Shown in pieces: positions 23,418 to 32,647 of a DNA stretch of 40,306 nucleotides. Every line of letters starts with the position of its first letter. Positions within the stretch are counted from its first letter, which is position 1. The position numbers and the translations under genes are program-made. Below the pieces are notes generated by a model. That model searched no databases. It saw nothing but the letters and a program-made list of their open reading frames with translations, and was not told the DNA's origin. Source of the stretch: CAVZYN01 sp963779515 (lineage in GTDB: Bacteria; Pseudomonadota; Alphaproteobacteria; Rhizobiales; Hyphomicrobiaceae); NCBI GenBank assembly GCA_963779515.1, contig CAVZYN010000016.1, forward strand, positions 1 to 40,306, read 5' to 3'.

Positions 23418-23444
23418 CGCAAGCCTGCTTGCCGCAGGCCTGCG
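23418..23444 (-). terminator. Hairpin after clpA
   Basis: CGCAAGCCTGC (23418-23428) pairs with GCAGGCCTGCG (23434-23444) around a 5-nt loop, 11 bp with one mismatch or wobble. It begins 12 bp past the clpA stop. There is no clear T-tract on the minus strand, so it is a candidate terminator or 3'-end stabilising hairpin. Confidence 0.45.
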
Positions 23445-23456
23445 TTGCGTCCGTTC

Positions 23457-25898
<2,442 letters not shown>

Positions 25899-25904
25899 TC
25901 GGCC

Positions 25905-26237
25905 TTACTCCTTTTCCATGGTGCACTGCAGTGGATGCTGGTGCTGGCGTGCGAAGTCCATCACTTGCGATACTTTCGTTTCGGCGATCTCGTAGGTGTA
26001 GACGCCACAGATCCCGACACCCTTCTGATGGACATGAAGCATGATTTGTTGGGCTTCTTCGCGGCCTTTGTTGAAGAACCGCTCCAAGACGTGAACGACG
26101 AATTCCATCGGCGTATAATCGTCGTTTAATAACAGCACCTTGTAGAGATTTGGCTTCTTGGTCTTGGGCCGGGTCTTGGTGATGAGGCCGGTCTTGCCCT
26201 CGTCGTCACCGCCGCGCTGGTTGCCTTTGCCCGCCAT
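25905..26237 (-). CDS. clpS: ClpS, adaptor for ClpA (N-end rule)
   Basis: A 110-aa protein. After a flexible ~28-residue N-terminus (KTGLITKTRPKTKKPN) comes the ClpS core: LYKVLLLNDDYTPMEFVVHVL, RFFNKGREEAQQIMLHVHQKG and GVYTYEIAETKVSQVMDFAR. The NDDYTPMEFV motif forms the pocket for bulky N-terminal residues, and the His of HVHQKG is also part of it. It delivers N-degron substrates to ClpA. Six bases separate its TAA from the clpA GTG. ATG 26237 is chosen; the frame stays open upstream but without family similarity. Confidence 0.96.
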   Translation of the reverse strand: MAGKGNQRGGDDEGKTGLITKTRPKTKKPNLYKVLLLNDDYTPMEFVVHVLERFFNKGREEAQQIMLHVHQKGVGICGVYTYEIAETKVSQVMDFARQHQHPLQCTMEKE

Positions 26238-26276
26238 CTTCAGCCCGCCTGTCACCGTCGTCACCCTCTCACTCCA

Positions 26277-26298
26277 GATACTCCCGAGATACTCCCGA
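26277..26298. promoter_or_regulatory. Tandem 11-bp repeat upstream of clpS
   Basis: GATACTCCCGA occurs twice with no gap (26277-26287, 26288-26298), 40-60 bp ahead of the clpS start. One helical turn of spacing would put two binding half-sites on the same face of the DNA. It may also be a neutral duplication. Confidence 0.3.
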
Positions 26299-26436
26299 CC
26301 TCTCGCCACGGATTGGCGGTGGGTGCGGGCGCAACCGGCTTTCTGGGAACCCCATACTAACGGCAGCAGGCGGTTCGGCGCAAACGATCCGGACATGATC
26401 GCCGCGACAACCGCCAAGCATCGCATACGTAGGAAC

Positions 26437-26464
26437 GAAAAAGGGCCCGGCAAGAGCCGGGCCC
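26437..26464 (-). terminator. Rho-independent terminator of the phasin gene
   Basis: GGGCCCGGC (26443-26451) and GCCGGGCCC (26456-26464) form a perfect 9-bp stem with a 4-nt loop. On the minus strand it is followed directly by TTTTTC (complement of 26437-26442). It starts 26 bp after the phasin stop codon. This is the clearest intrinsic terminator in the window and separates the phasin transcript from clpS-clpA. Confidence 0.92.
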
Positions 26465-26490
26465 GCAATTCTCAAATTCGCTCTTTCGAC

Positions 26491-26820
26491 TCAGCGCGCT
26501 TGCTGGAATGCGCGCTCGAGCGGACGATAGGCTTCCTTCGCGATTTCCGCATACATGCCGCCGATTTTCGACATCTGGTGCATGTAGTCGTCGTAAGCGC
26601 GCTTGGCATAGCTCGTCTGGATTTCCAAGGCCTGCTCCATCGACTTGGCGGAGACCAGCTTCTCGAACGTATGGGTGCCATCTTCAAACGACCGCTTGGA
26701 GTAATCGGTCATTTCAGTGGCGATCGTCTGCCAGCTCTTGCTCCAGTCGCCCATGAGCTTCATGGCGGTGTCGACGTTGGTTTGGCCGAGTTTCTGAAAG
26801 TCTGGAAAACCGTTCATCAT
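26491..26820 (-). CDS. Phasin family protein
   Basis: A 109-aa protein (MMNGFPDFQKLGQTNVDTAM...), almost wholly amphipathic helix and low in Cys, of the short Phasin_2 type. Recognisable stretches are WSKSWQTIATEMTDYSKRSF, FEKLVSAKSMEQALEIQTSY and YDDYMHQMSKIGGMYAEIAK. Phasins coat polyhydroxyalkanoate granules in the cytosol and control their number and size. ATG 26820 follows AAGGA at 8-nt spacing; a second ATG is adjacent. It has its own terminator, and two CTGC-N3-GCAG dyads lie 80-146 bp upstream. No PHA synthase gene lies in the window. Confidence 0.9.
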   Translation of the reverse strand: MMNGFPDFQKLGQTNVDTAMKLMGDWSKSWQTIATEMTDYSKRSFEDGTHTFEKLVSAKSMEQALEIQTSYAKRAYDDYMHQMSKIGGMYAEIAKEAYRPLERAFQQAR

Positions 26821-26899
26821 GGGCGTGTTCCTTGAAAAAAAGTTGTGCTGAGATGAGTGGGTGCGGGTCGTGCAAATCCGTTCGCCACGCCAGATCGCG

Positions 26900-26910
26900 C
26901 TGCGATGCAG
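26900..26910. promoter_or_regulatory. PhaR-type operator, site 1
   Basis: CTGC-GAT-GCAG, a perfect match to the CTGC-N3-GCAG motif described for the PHA-responsive repressor PhaR in Paracoccus denitrificans. It is centred 85 bp upstream of the phasin start. Its centre is 52 bp from site 2, close to five helical turns, so both would face the same side. Confidence 0.6.
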
Positions 26911-26947
26911 CATTCATAGGAGCGCCGGACACCGTCTGTCAAGAGAT

Positions 26948-26966
26948 TTTGCTGCGCTGCAGCAAA
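26948..26966. promoter_or_regulatory. PhaR-type operator, site 2 (extended dyad)
   Basis: TTTGCTGC-GCT-GCAGCAAA, an 8-bp perfect inverted repeat with 3-bp spacer that contains CTGC-N3-GCAG and the TGC-rich flanks known for PhaR targets. PhaR releases the phasin promoter when it binds nascent PHA; that mechanism is known for the family and is inferred here from the site and the phasin gene alone. Confidence 0.65.
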
Positions 26967-27122
26967 TTAACCGATCTCCAAGATGCAGCTGCTAACGTCT
27001 TCGTTCGACTGGCGGAATTCCAACGCCGGAGCGCCGCAAATGAGCCGGAAATCTCTGCTCCAAAGGCACATTGGGGCTATGCATCGGGTGAGCCGGTGCT
27101 TTCGGGTGGTTGAGGGAATTGC

Positions 27123-28859
27123 GTGCGTTTTCAGTTTGTTGAGCGTTTGATGTCGCGCCAACGCACTGGCTGTTGGCTGGTGGCGCTCATGCTTTCTTTG
27201 GGTAGCACCGCTACCCTGGCCGCGCCACGGCAAGCCGCGCTTGTGATCGATGGCAACACTGGGGCCGTGCTTCACAATCGCGACGGCGATAGCGCCCGCT
27301 ATCCCGCGTCCCTGACCAAAATGATGACACTCTACCTCGTGTTCGAACAGCTCGAACAAGGCCGTCTCACGATGGCCTCACGCATCCTCGTTTCGGCATC
27401 GGCGGCCGATGCCGCGCCTTCGAAGCTCGGCCTGGATGCTGGTACGTCGATCATGCTTGGTCACCTGGTGAAGGCCATCATCGTCAAATCCGCCAATGAC
27501 ATGGCGGTGGCCGTCGCCGAGCATATCGGCGGCAGCGAAGACCAGTTTGCCGCCTCTATGACCGAGAAGGCTCGCGCGCTCGGCATGCGCCAGACGACCT
27601 TCAAGAACGCGTCCGGCCTACCGCACGATGAGCAGGTGACGACCGCACGCGACATGCTCACTTTGGCGCTGGCACTGCAAGATCATTTCCCGAAGTACTA
27701 TCCCTTGTTCGCCCATCGTGCGTTCACGTACGACGGCAATGCCCATCGCAGCCACAATACGCTGCTCGGCTCGTTTGAAGGCACGGACGGCATTAAAACC
27801 GGATACACGAGGGCGTCGGGTTTCAATCTTGTTTCGTCCGTCAGGCGCGGCCAGAAACATATCGTGGCAGCCGTGTTCGGAGGGACCAGCGCCGCCGCCC
27901 GAAACACCCAGATGCGAACGCTGCTGGCGCTCGCCATCACCAAGGCGTCGGTGTCAAAGACGCGACAGACGGCACCGCAGCTGATCGCACGCACCAGACC
28001 GCAAGGGGACACGAGGGTTCGCGTCGCCGAGGCACCTGCGCCGGCGCCCGCGCTGAAACTTGCTCCAGAGCCTGTGAAGCGGGTTGCTGCACCGGCGACG
28101 CAACAGGTCGACGTTCCGGCGGCACTCCCGACGACTACCACCGCACGGCCTGAACCCGAAGCGGTTGCTCCGGCAGCGGTTGCTCAGCCGATGCCTCCTG
28201 CCATCGAAATCGCGAAAGTGCGCACCGTCCAGATCACGCTATTGCAGAGAACCGCACGTGCTGAGCCGGCGCTTGAGCCCGCAGTTGCTGCTTCGGCACC
28301 CACTTCCGTACCGGCAGCGGTCGCGCCAGTCGTCGCCTCAGCTCCGCCGCCAAGGCCCGCCCTTGCACCGCAGCCGGTGACGATGGCTGGTGCTTCGAAC
28401 GCGACGATTTTTGCGCCTGCTGCACGTGCGCCGGCTCAGGCTCCACTCGCCCCACCGTCGCGTGGTACACCACCCTCGACTTTGCAGCAGCAAGCAGCGG
28501 CACTCGACGGCCAGCCCGCGCCAAACGTCGCGAGCCCAGCCGTCCAGTTCGCGCGGGCGAACGCGGCGGAGCCGGCCGTCCGGATTGCGGCCCCCGCGGC
28601 GCCGTCAGTGGTCGGAGGTGGCGTCCAGATCCAGATTGGCGCCTACGCATCGCAAGCCGACGCTGAACGCCAGCTCGCCACCACACGTGAGCGCGCGGGT
28701 GGGATTTTGAGCAATTATCAGGCGGTCGCGGTGCCGGTCCAAGCGTCCGGCCGTGCGCTTTATAGGGCCCGCTACGCCGGCTTTGACATGCAAACGGCGG
28801 CGTCGGTCTGCACCGAGCTTCGCCGCCGTCAGATCGATTGCCTTGTCACGCGGGATTAA
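27123..28859 (+). CDS. D-alanyl-D-alanine carboxypeptidase (PBP5-type, S11) with C-terminal SPOR domain
   Basis: A 578-aa exported protein. Signal peptide about 1-34 (CWLVALMLSLGSTATLAAP). The peptidase domain spans 35-270 with all three active-site motifs: SLTK (Ser63, Lys66), SAN (123-125) and KTG (225-227). A low-complexity Ala/Pro/Val linker of about 220 residues follows (~275-500). The SPOR domain at 501-578 begins VQIQIGAYASQADAERQL. SPOR domains bind glycan strands stripped of stem peptides at division sites, so this trimming enzyme is probably directed to the septum. The C-terminal amphipathic anchor of E. coli PBP5 is replaced by SPOR. Start GTG 27123 has GAGGG 6 nt upstream; ATG 27150 is an alternative. 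Its TAA overlaps the desaturase TAA on the other strand. Confidence 0.94.
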   Translation: MRFQFVERLMSRQRTGCWLVALMLSLGSTATLAAPRQAALVIDGNTGAVLHNRDGDSARYPASLTKMMTLYLVFEQLEQGRLTMASRILVSASAADAAPSKLGLDAGTSIMLGHLVKAIIVKSANDMAVAVAEHIGGSEDQFAASMTEKARALGMRQTTFKNASGLPHDEQVTTARDMLTLALALQDHFPKYYPLFAHRAFTYDGNAHRSHNTLLGSFEGTDGIKTGYTRASGFNLVSSVRRGQKHIVAAVFGGTSAAARNTQMRTLLALAITKASVSKTRQTAPQLIARTRPQGDTRVRVAEAPAPAPALKLAPEPVKRVAAPATQQVDVPAALPTTTTARPEPEAVAPAAVAQPMPPAIEIAKVRTVQITLLQRTARAEPALEPAVAASAPTSVPAAVAPVVASAPPPRPALAPQPVTMAGASNATIFAPAARAPAQAPLAPPSRGTPPSTLQQQAAALDGQPAPNVASPAVQFARANAAEPAVRIAAPAAPSVVGGGVQIQIGAYASQADAERQLATTRERAGGILSNYQAVAVPVQASGRALYRARYAGFDMQTAASVCTELRRRQIDCLVTRD

Positions 28860-29950
28860 GCGGCGACGGCTTCGCGGAAGGTCACCATCCTCTGGCGATC
28901 CTCATCCCAGAGCGACAAGCTCACGCACTTCATACTTTGCCAGAACGTCAGACGATTGATGTCCTTCAGTTCGGGCATCGCATTGATGCACTCCTGCAGC
29001 CGATAGTTCGGGATCATGCTGTTGAGATGATGCACGTGGTGGACACCGATGTTGCCGGTGAACCAATTCAGCCACTTCGGCAGCGCGTAGTAAGACGATC
29101 CATAGATCGCCGCCACCTGGAAGTCCCACGACTTCGCCGCGGCCCAAAATGTCTCTTCAAACTGGTGCTGCACAAAGAACAGCCAACCTCCGACGGAGGC
29201 GGCCACGAACACGATCGGGATCATCACCATGGCGAGCGTGCCATACCCCATGAACCAGCCAACGACGCCATAGAAAGCAACCGCCGCGATGTTCAGGCCC
29301 ATCACGCTCTTCCAGCTGTCACGTGCCGATAAGCCATGCCACCAAGGCAACCGCTGTATGAGGCCGAAATAGATGGGAACGCCAAACAAGAACAAGAACG
29401 CGGGATGACGATAAACGCGATAGATGATCCGCTGCAGGAGCGTGCGCGATTGATACTCTTTCACGGTCAAAGTCTCGATATCGCCGATGCCGCGGCGCTC
29501 GAGATGGCCGGAGCCTGCATGATGGATTGCATGTTCACGGCGCCAGAGACCATAGGGTGCGAGTGTCAACACGCTCATGGCGCGGCCGACCCAATCGTTG
29601 GCCAATCAATTCGGCAGAAATGACCCGTGCCCGCAATCGTGCTGGATGATGAAGACGCGCACGAGGAGTCCGCCGGCGGGAACCGCGATCAGCAGAGTCA
29701 AAAGATAGGACCAACCTGAGGTCCACACCATCAGCGCGATCAGGCCGAGTAATGGCAGACCGGTGTTGGCAATCTGGAAAATCGCGCGCTTGGTATCGGC
29801 GCCACGATAGTTCGCACAATGCTGAGCGATGTGCCGCGTTGCGGCTTTGCGAATTCTGTTCAACGAGTCCAGATCCTGCGATGCAGCGTCATCCCCCGGT
29901 GCGACGTCAAATGTCGCTTGCGTGACCTTCTGCAAGTTCGTGCTCCCCAT
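28856..29950 (-). pseudogene. Fatty acid desaturase gene interrupted by one in-frame TGA
   Basis: Conceptually 364 codons with a single TGA at codon 115 (29606-29608) and no frameshift. All three histidine boxes of membrane di-iron desaturases are intact: HDCGH (codons 104-108), HAIHH (140-144) and HHVHH (304-308). Four or so hydrophobic segments lie around 70-105 and 180-255. The stop falls in HGSFLPN*LANDWVGR; relatives usually have Arg there, as in a typical HGSFF-x-x-R-x-ANDWVGR, so a CGA to TGA change explains it. The two halves could not make an active enzyme separately. Options are a recent pseudogene, stop readthrough, or a base-calling error. ATG 29950 is used; a GTG at 29971 is also in frame. 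The stop overlaps the carboxypeptidase stop by 3 bp. Confidence 0.88.
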
Positions 29951-30107
29951 CCCAGCTGCGCACAAAATCACTCAATTGCGGCGTGATTCGCATCGATGAC
30001 CAGCCTGTTCCCTAGCATGGGACGACGTCTGCACGCATGGGCCAATTAATCCGCACCGAGCAAAAGTTGCAGAACGGCCACGCTCCCCAGCCCCGCGCTT
30101 GAGATGC

Positions 30108-31235
30108 CTAGAATAGAACTACGCTCCGAATGCTCTTTCCGGCATGCATCAGGTCGAATGCCTCGTTGATGCGCTCGAGCGGCATGGTGTGGGTGATCAT
30201 CGGATCGATCTGGATCTTGCCGTCCATGTACCAATCGACGATGCGGGGGACGTCGGTGCGGCCTCTGGCGCCGCCGAAGGCGGTGCCTTTCCAGACGCGT
30301 CCGGTGACCAGCTGGAAAGGCCGGGTTTTGATCTCCTGGCCGGCGCCGGCGACGCCGATGATGATCGATTCACCCCAGCCGCGATGGCAGGATTCGAGCG
30401 CCTGGCGCATGACATCGACATTGCCAGTGCAATCAAAGGTGTAGTCGGCGCCGCCGATCTGGTCGGCGCCGCGCTTGGTCAGGTTGACCAGATGGGCCAC
30501 CACGTCGCCGTTGACCGTCTTGGGATTGACGAAGTGCGTCATGCCGAACTTCCGGCCCCAGGCTTCGCGGTCGGGATTGATGTCGACGCCGATGATCATG
30601 TCGGCGCCGGCGAGCTTGAGGCCCTGGATGACGTTGAGGCCAATGCCGCCGAGCCCGAACACGATGCTGGTGGCGCCCGGCGTCACCTTCGCGGTGTTGA
30701 GCACGGCGCCGACGCCGGTCGTGACGCCGCAGCCGATGTAGCAGATCTTGTCGAACGGCGCGTCGGCGCGCACCTTCGCCACCGCGATTTCGGGCATGAC
30801 TGTGTAGTTCGAAAACGTCGAGCAGCCCATGTAGTGGAACACCGTCTTGCCCTTATAGGAGAACCGGCTGGTGCCATCAGGCATCACGCCTTGGCCCTGC
30901 GTCGCCCGGATCGACGTGCACAGATTTGTCTTGCGCGACAAGCACGACGGACAAGTGCGGCACTCGGGCGTGTAGAGCGGGATGACATGATCGCCTTTCT
31001 TTACCGTCGTCACGCCGGGTCCAACATCGACCACGACGCCGGCCCCTTCGTGCCCCATGATCGCGGGAAACAAGCCTTCGGGATCGGCACCGGAAATGGT
31101 GAAGTCGTCGGTGTGACAAATCCCCGTCGCCTTGATCTCGATCAGCACCTCGCCGGCTTTGGGGCCTTCCAGATCGACTTCGACGATTTCGAGAGGTTTG
31201 GCTTTTTCGAACGCTACGGCGGCGCGGGTCTTCAT
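30108..31235 (-). CDS. frmA: S-(hydroxymethyl)glutathione dehydrogenase / class III alcohol dehydrogenase
   Basis: A 375-aa zinc-dependent MDR enzyme. The catalytic zinc ligands sit in GICHTDDFTISG (near 45) and GHEGAG (near 67); the structural zinc site is the four-Cys PECRTCPSCLSRKTNLC (about 93-110). The NAD-binding fold has GLGGIGLNV (about 200). The motif TRPFQLVTGRVWKG is typical of the glutathione-dependent formaldehyde dehydrogenase class. It oxidises the spontaneous adduct of formaldehyde and glutathione to S-formylglutathione, and also reduces S-nitrosoglutathione. ATG 31235 has GGAGAG 9 nt upstream. No formylglutathione hydrolase (frmB) or frmR gene is adjacent; it appears to be a single-gene unit. 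Confidence 0.96.
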   Translation of the reverse strand: MKTRAAVAFEKAKPLEIVEVDLEGPKAGEVLIEIKATGICHTDDFTISGADPEGLFPAIMGHEGAGVVVDVGPGVTTVKKGDHVIPLYTPECRTCPSCLSRKTNLCTSIRATQGQGVMPDGTSRFSYKGKTVFHYMGCSTFSNYTVMPEIAVAKVRADAPFDKICYIGCGVTTGVGAVLNTAKVTPGATSIVFGLGGIGLNVIQGLKLAGADMIIGVDINPDREAWGRKFGMTHFVNPKTVNGDVVAHLVNLTKRGADQIGGADYTFDCTGNVDVMRQALESCHRGWGESIIIGVAGAGQEIKTRPFQLVTGRVWKGTAFGGARGRTDVPRIVDWYMDGKIQIDPMITHTMPLERINEAFDLMHAGKSIRSVVLF

Positions 31236-31390
31236 GGGATCAGGCTCTCCAAGGCAAACAATCTGGGCAATCCGGCGCCTATGTACGATCGTTTCCGCCA
31301 TGCCCGCAATGCTGGCGTGTCAATCGCCACATTGTCATTCGGTCACGGTTCTGCGATGGCACCTGCATCGCTCAGGACGCCAACGAGCCC

Positions 31391-32347
31391 ATGCCGCTGC
31401 TCCTCATCTTCATCGTGCCTGCAGCTTTTGGGCTCAACCCGGTCATCGCCCGGGCACTGTCCGGCATCTACGAACCTGGCACGCTGACCTTCGTGCGCTG
31501 GCTGATTTCAGCGCTGCTCGTGGGCGCGATCGCCTGGGTGCGCGGGCGCGACGAGACGTGGCAAATCTCGGCCCGGGAACTGCCACGGCTGTTGTTTCTC
31601 GGCGCTCTCGGCATGGGGTTCTGTTCGTTCGCGGCCTATGCCGGAGTCAAGACGACGACGGCGACGACTGTCGGCCTGATCTACGCGTGCACCGCAGCAT
31701 TCGTTACTCTCTATGAACTCCTGCGCGGCCTCACCCGCCCGTCACTCACCTTGTTCGCAGGACTTTTTGCCTGCGTGACTGGGGTCGCGGTGGTCTTGAC
31801 GCGCGGAGATCTGGGGCAACTTGCGATTGTAACAATCGGACAAGGCGAACTTTGGGGGCTGGCCGGAATGCTCGGCTGGGCCGGTTATACGATTGCGATG
31901 AAGCGCCAGCCACCGGGTCTCACGCCACTGGCACTGTTCACGGTCACGAGCATCCTCGGCGCCGTTGCGATGCTGCCGATCACGATCGTCGAAGTTTCGG
32001 AGCACGGCCTGCCGCCATTGAATGGTTCGATCGCCCTGTGGCTCGCCGGGCTGGTCTTCATCTCCGGCGTCGGCGCGTTCCTCGGATACAATTGGTCGAT
32101 GACGCTCAACGGTGCGGTGCTGACGTCGGCGTCGATCTGCCTCGTGCCGCTCTACATCGCCGGCATGGCCATCGTCCTGATCGGCGAAGACGTCGCCTGG
32201 TACCACGCCGTGGCCATCGCGCTTGTCGTCGGTGGCCTCGGGCTGATCAACCTCGCCAAGGTCCGCGCGGCGAAGTTGCAGCAACAGACGACTGCCGCGC
32301 GGACGGGAGGGTCACTGCCCCGGCCACACGCGCACGGCGGCCGCTGA
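31391..32347 (+). CDS. EamA/DMT-family transporter (second copy)
   Basis: A 318-aa inner-membrane protein with ten hydrophobic segments and two EamA halves. The first half has FGLNPVIARALSG and TLTFVRWLISALLVG; the second has GLAGMLGWAGYTIAMKRQP and ASICLVPLYIAGMAIVLIGEDVAWYHAVA. The end is a basic, Ala/Gly-rich tail (HAHGGR). It is not closely similar to the EamA protein at 22393-23316 beyond family level. Substrate unknown. It diverges from frmA with a 155-bp gap. Its last 36 bp overlap the end of the 111-aa gene on the opposite strand. Confidence 0.9.
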   Translation: MPLLLIFIVPAAFGLNPVIARALSGIYEPGTLTFVRWLISALLVGAIAWVRGRDETWQISARELPRLLFLGALGMGFCSFAAYAGVKTTTATTVGLIYACTAAFVTLYELLRGLTRPSLTLFAGLFACVTGVAVVLTRGDLGQLAIVTIGQGELWGLAGMLGWAGYTIAMKRQPPGLTPLALFTVTSILGAVAMLPITIVEVSEHGLPPLNGSIALWLAGLVFISGVGAFLGYNWSMTLNGAVLTSASICLVPLYIAGMAIVLIGEDVAWYHAVAIALVVGGLGLINLAKVRAAKLQQQTTAARTGGSLPRPHAHGGR

Positions 32348-32647
32348 TCCGCGCCGCCGTCGAGGGGCGGGCCGCTCCAGCATCAGCGACCAGAACGTCC
32401 ATGATTTGGCATCGAGGATCCCGCGCGGCGCGTTGTCGAAGGCATGCTGGAAATCGGCATGTGAAAAGTAGCGGCAGGTGACCTCGAGATCATCGAGGGT
32501 CGTGTACATCATTAGGTGACACAGAAAGTGCACAGGATCGGCCAATGCCGCCTTCGGCGATTTGAACCAGACGACACGCCGCGCCACGTGCGCAAGATCG
32601 GCGGGCGGCCGCTTTCCAGGCTGCCATTTTGGTTTGGTCTTGCTCAT
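32312..32647 (-). CDS. Conserved hypothetical protein (111 aa) coupled to putA
   Basis: A small basic protein with no membrane segment. It has a basic N-terminus (KTKPKWQPGKRPP), then LADPVHFLCHLMMYTTLDDLEV, and NAPRGILDAKSWTFWSLML. The pattern DPVxFLxxxMxYxTxxDxxV...DNAPxGIxDxxSWxxWxL recalls small proteins often found beside AbiEii-type nucleotidyltransferases, but no such gene is here and I cannot confirm the link. The tail is Arg-rich. Its ATG overlaps the putA stop (ATGA at 32644-32647), so it is translated with putA. Its last 36 bp lie over the end of the EamA gene. The codon pattern and overlap support a real gene. Function unknown. Confidence 0.8.
   Translation of the reverse strand: MSKTKPKWQPGKRPPADLAHVARRVVWFKSPKAALADPVHFLCHLMMYTTLDDLEVTCRYFSHADFQHAFDNAPRGILDAKSWTFWSLMLERPAPRRRRGSAAAVRVWPGQ

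Larger units (their letters stand above)
26821..27122. other. 302-bp divergent promoter region of the phasin and carboxypeptidase genes
   Basis: No gene. It carries the two PhaR-like dyads (26900-26910 and 26948-26966) plus a further GCAGCTGC palindrome at 26985-26992. The phasin Shine-Dalgarno is at its left end. No convincing -35/-10 pair was found for the carboxypeptidase gene in the right half. Confidence 0.6.
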
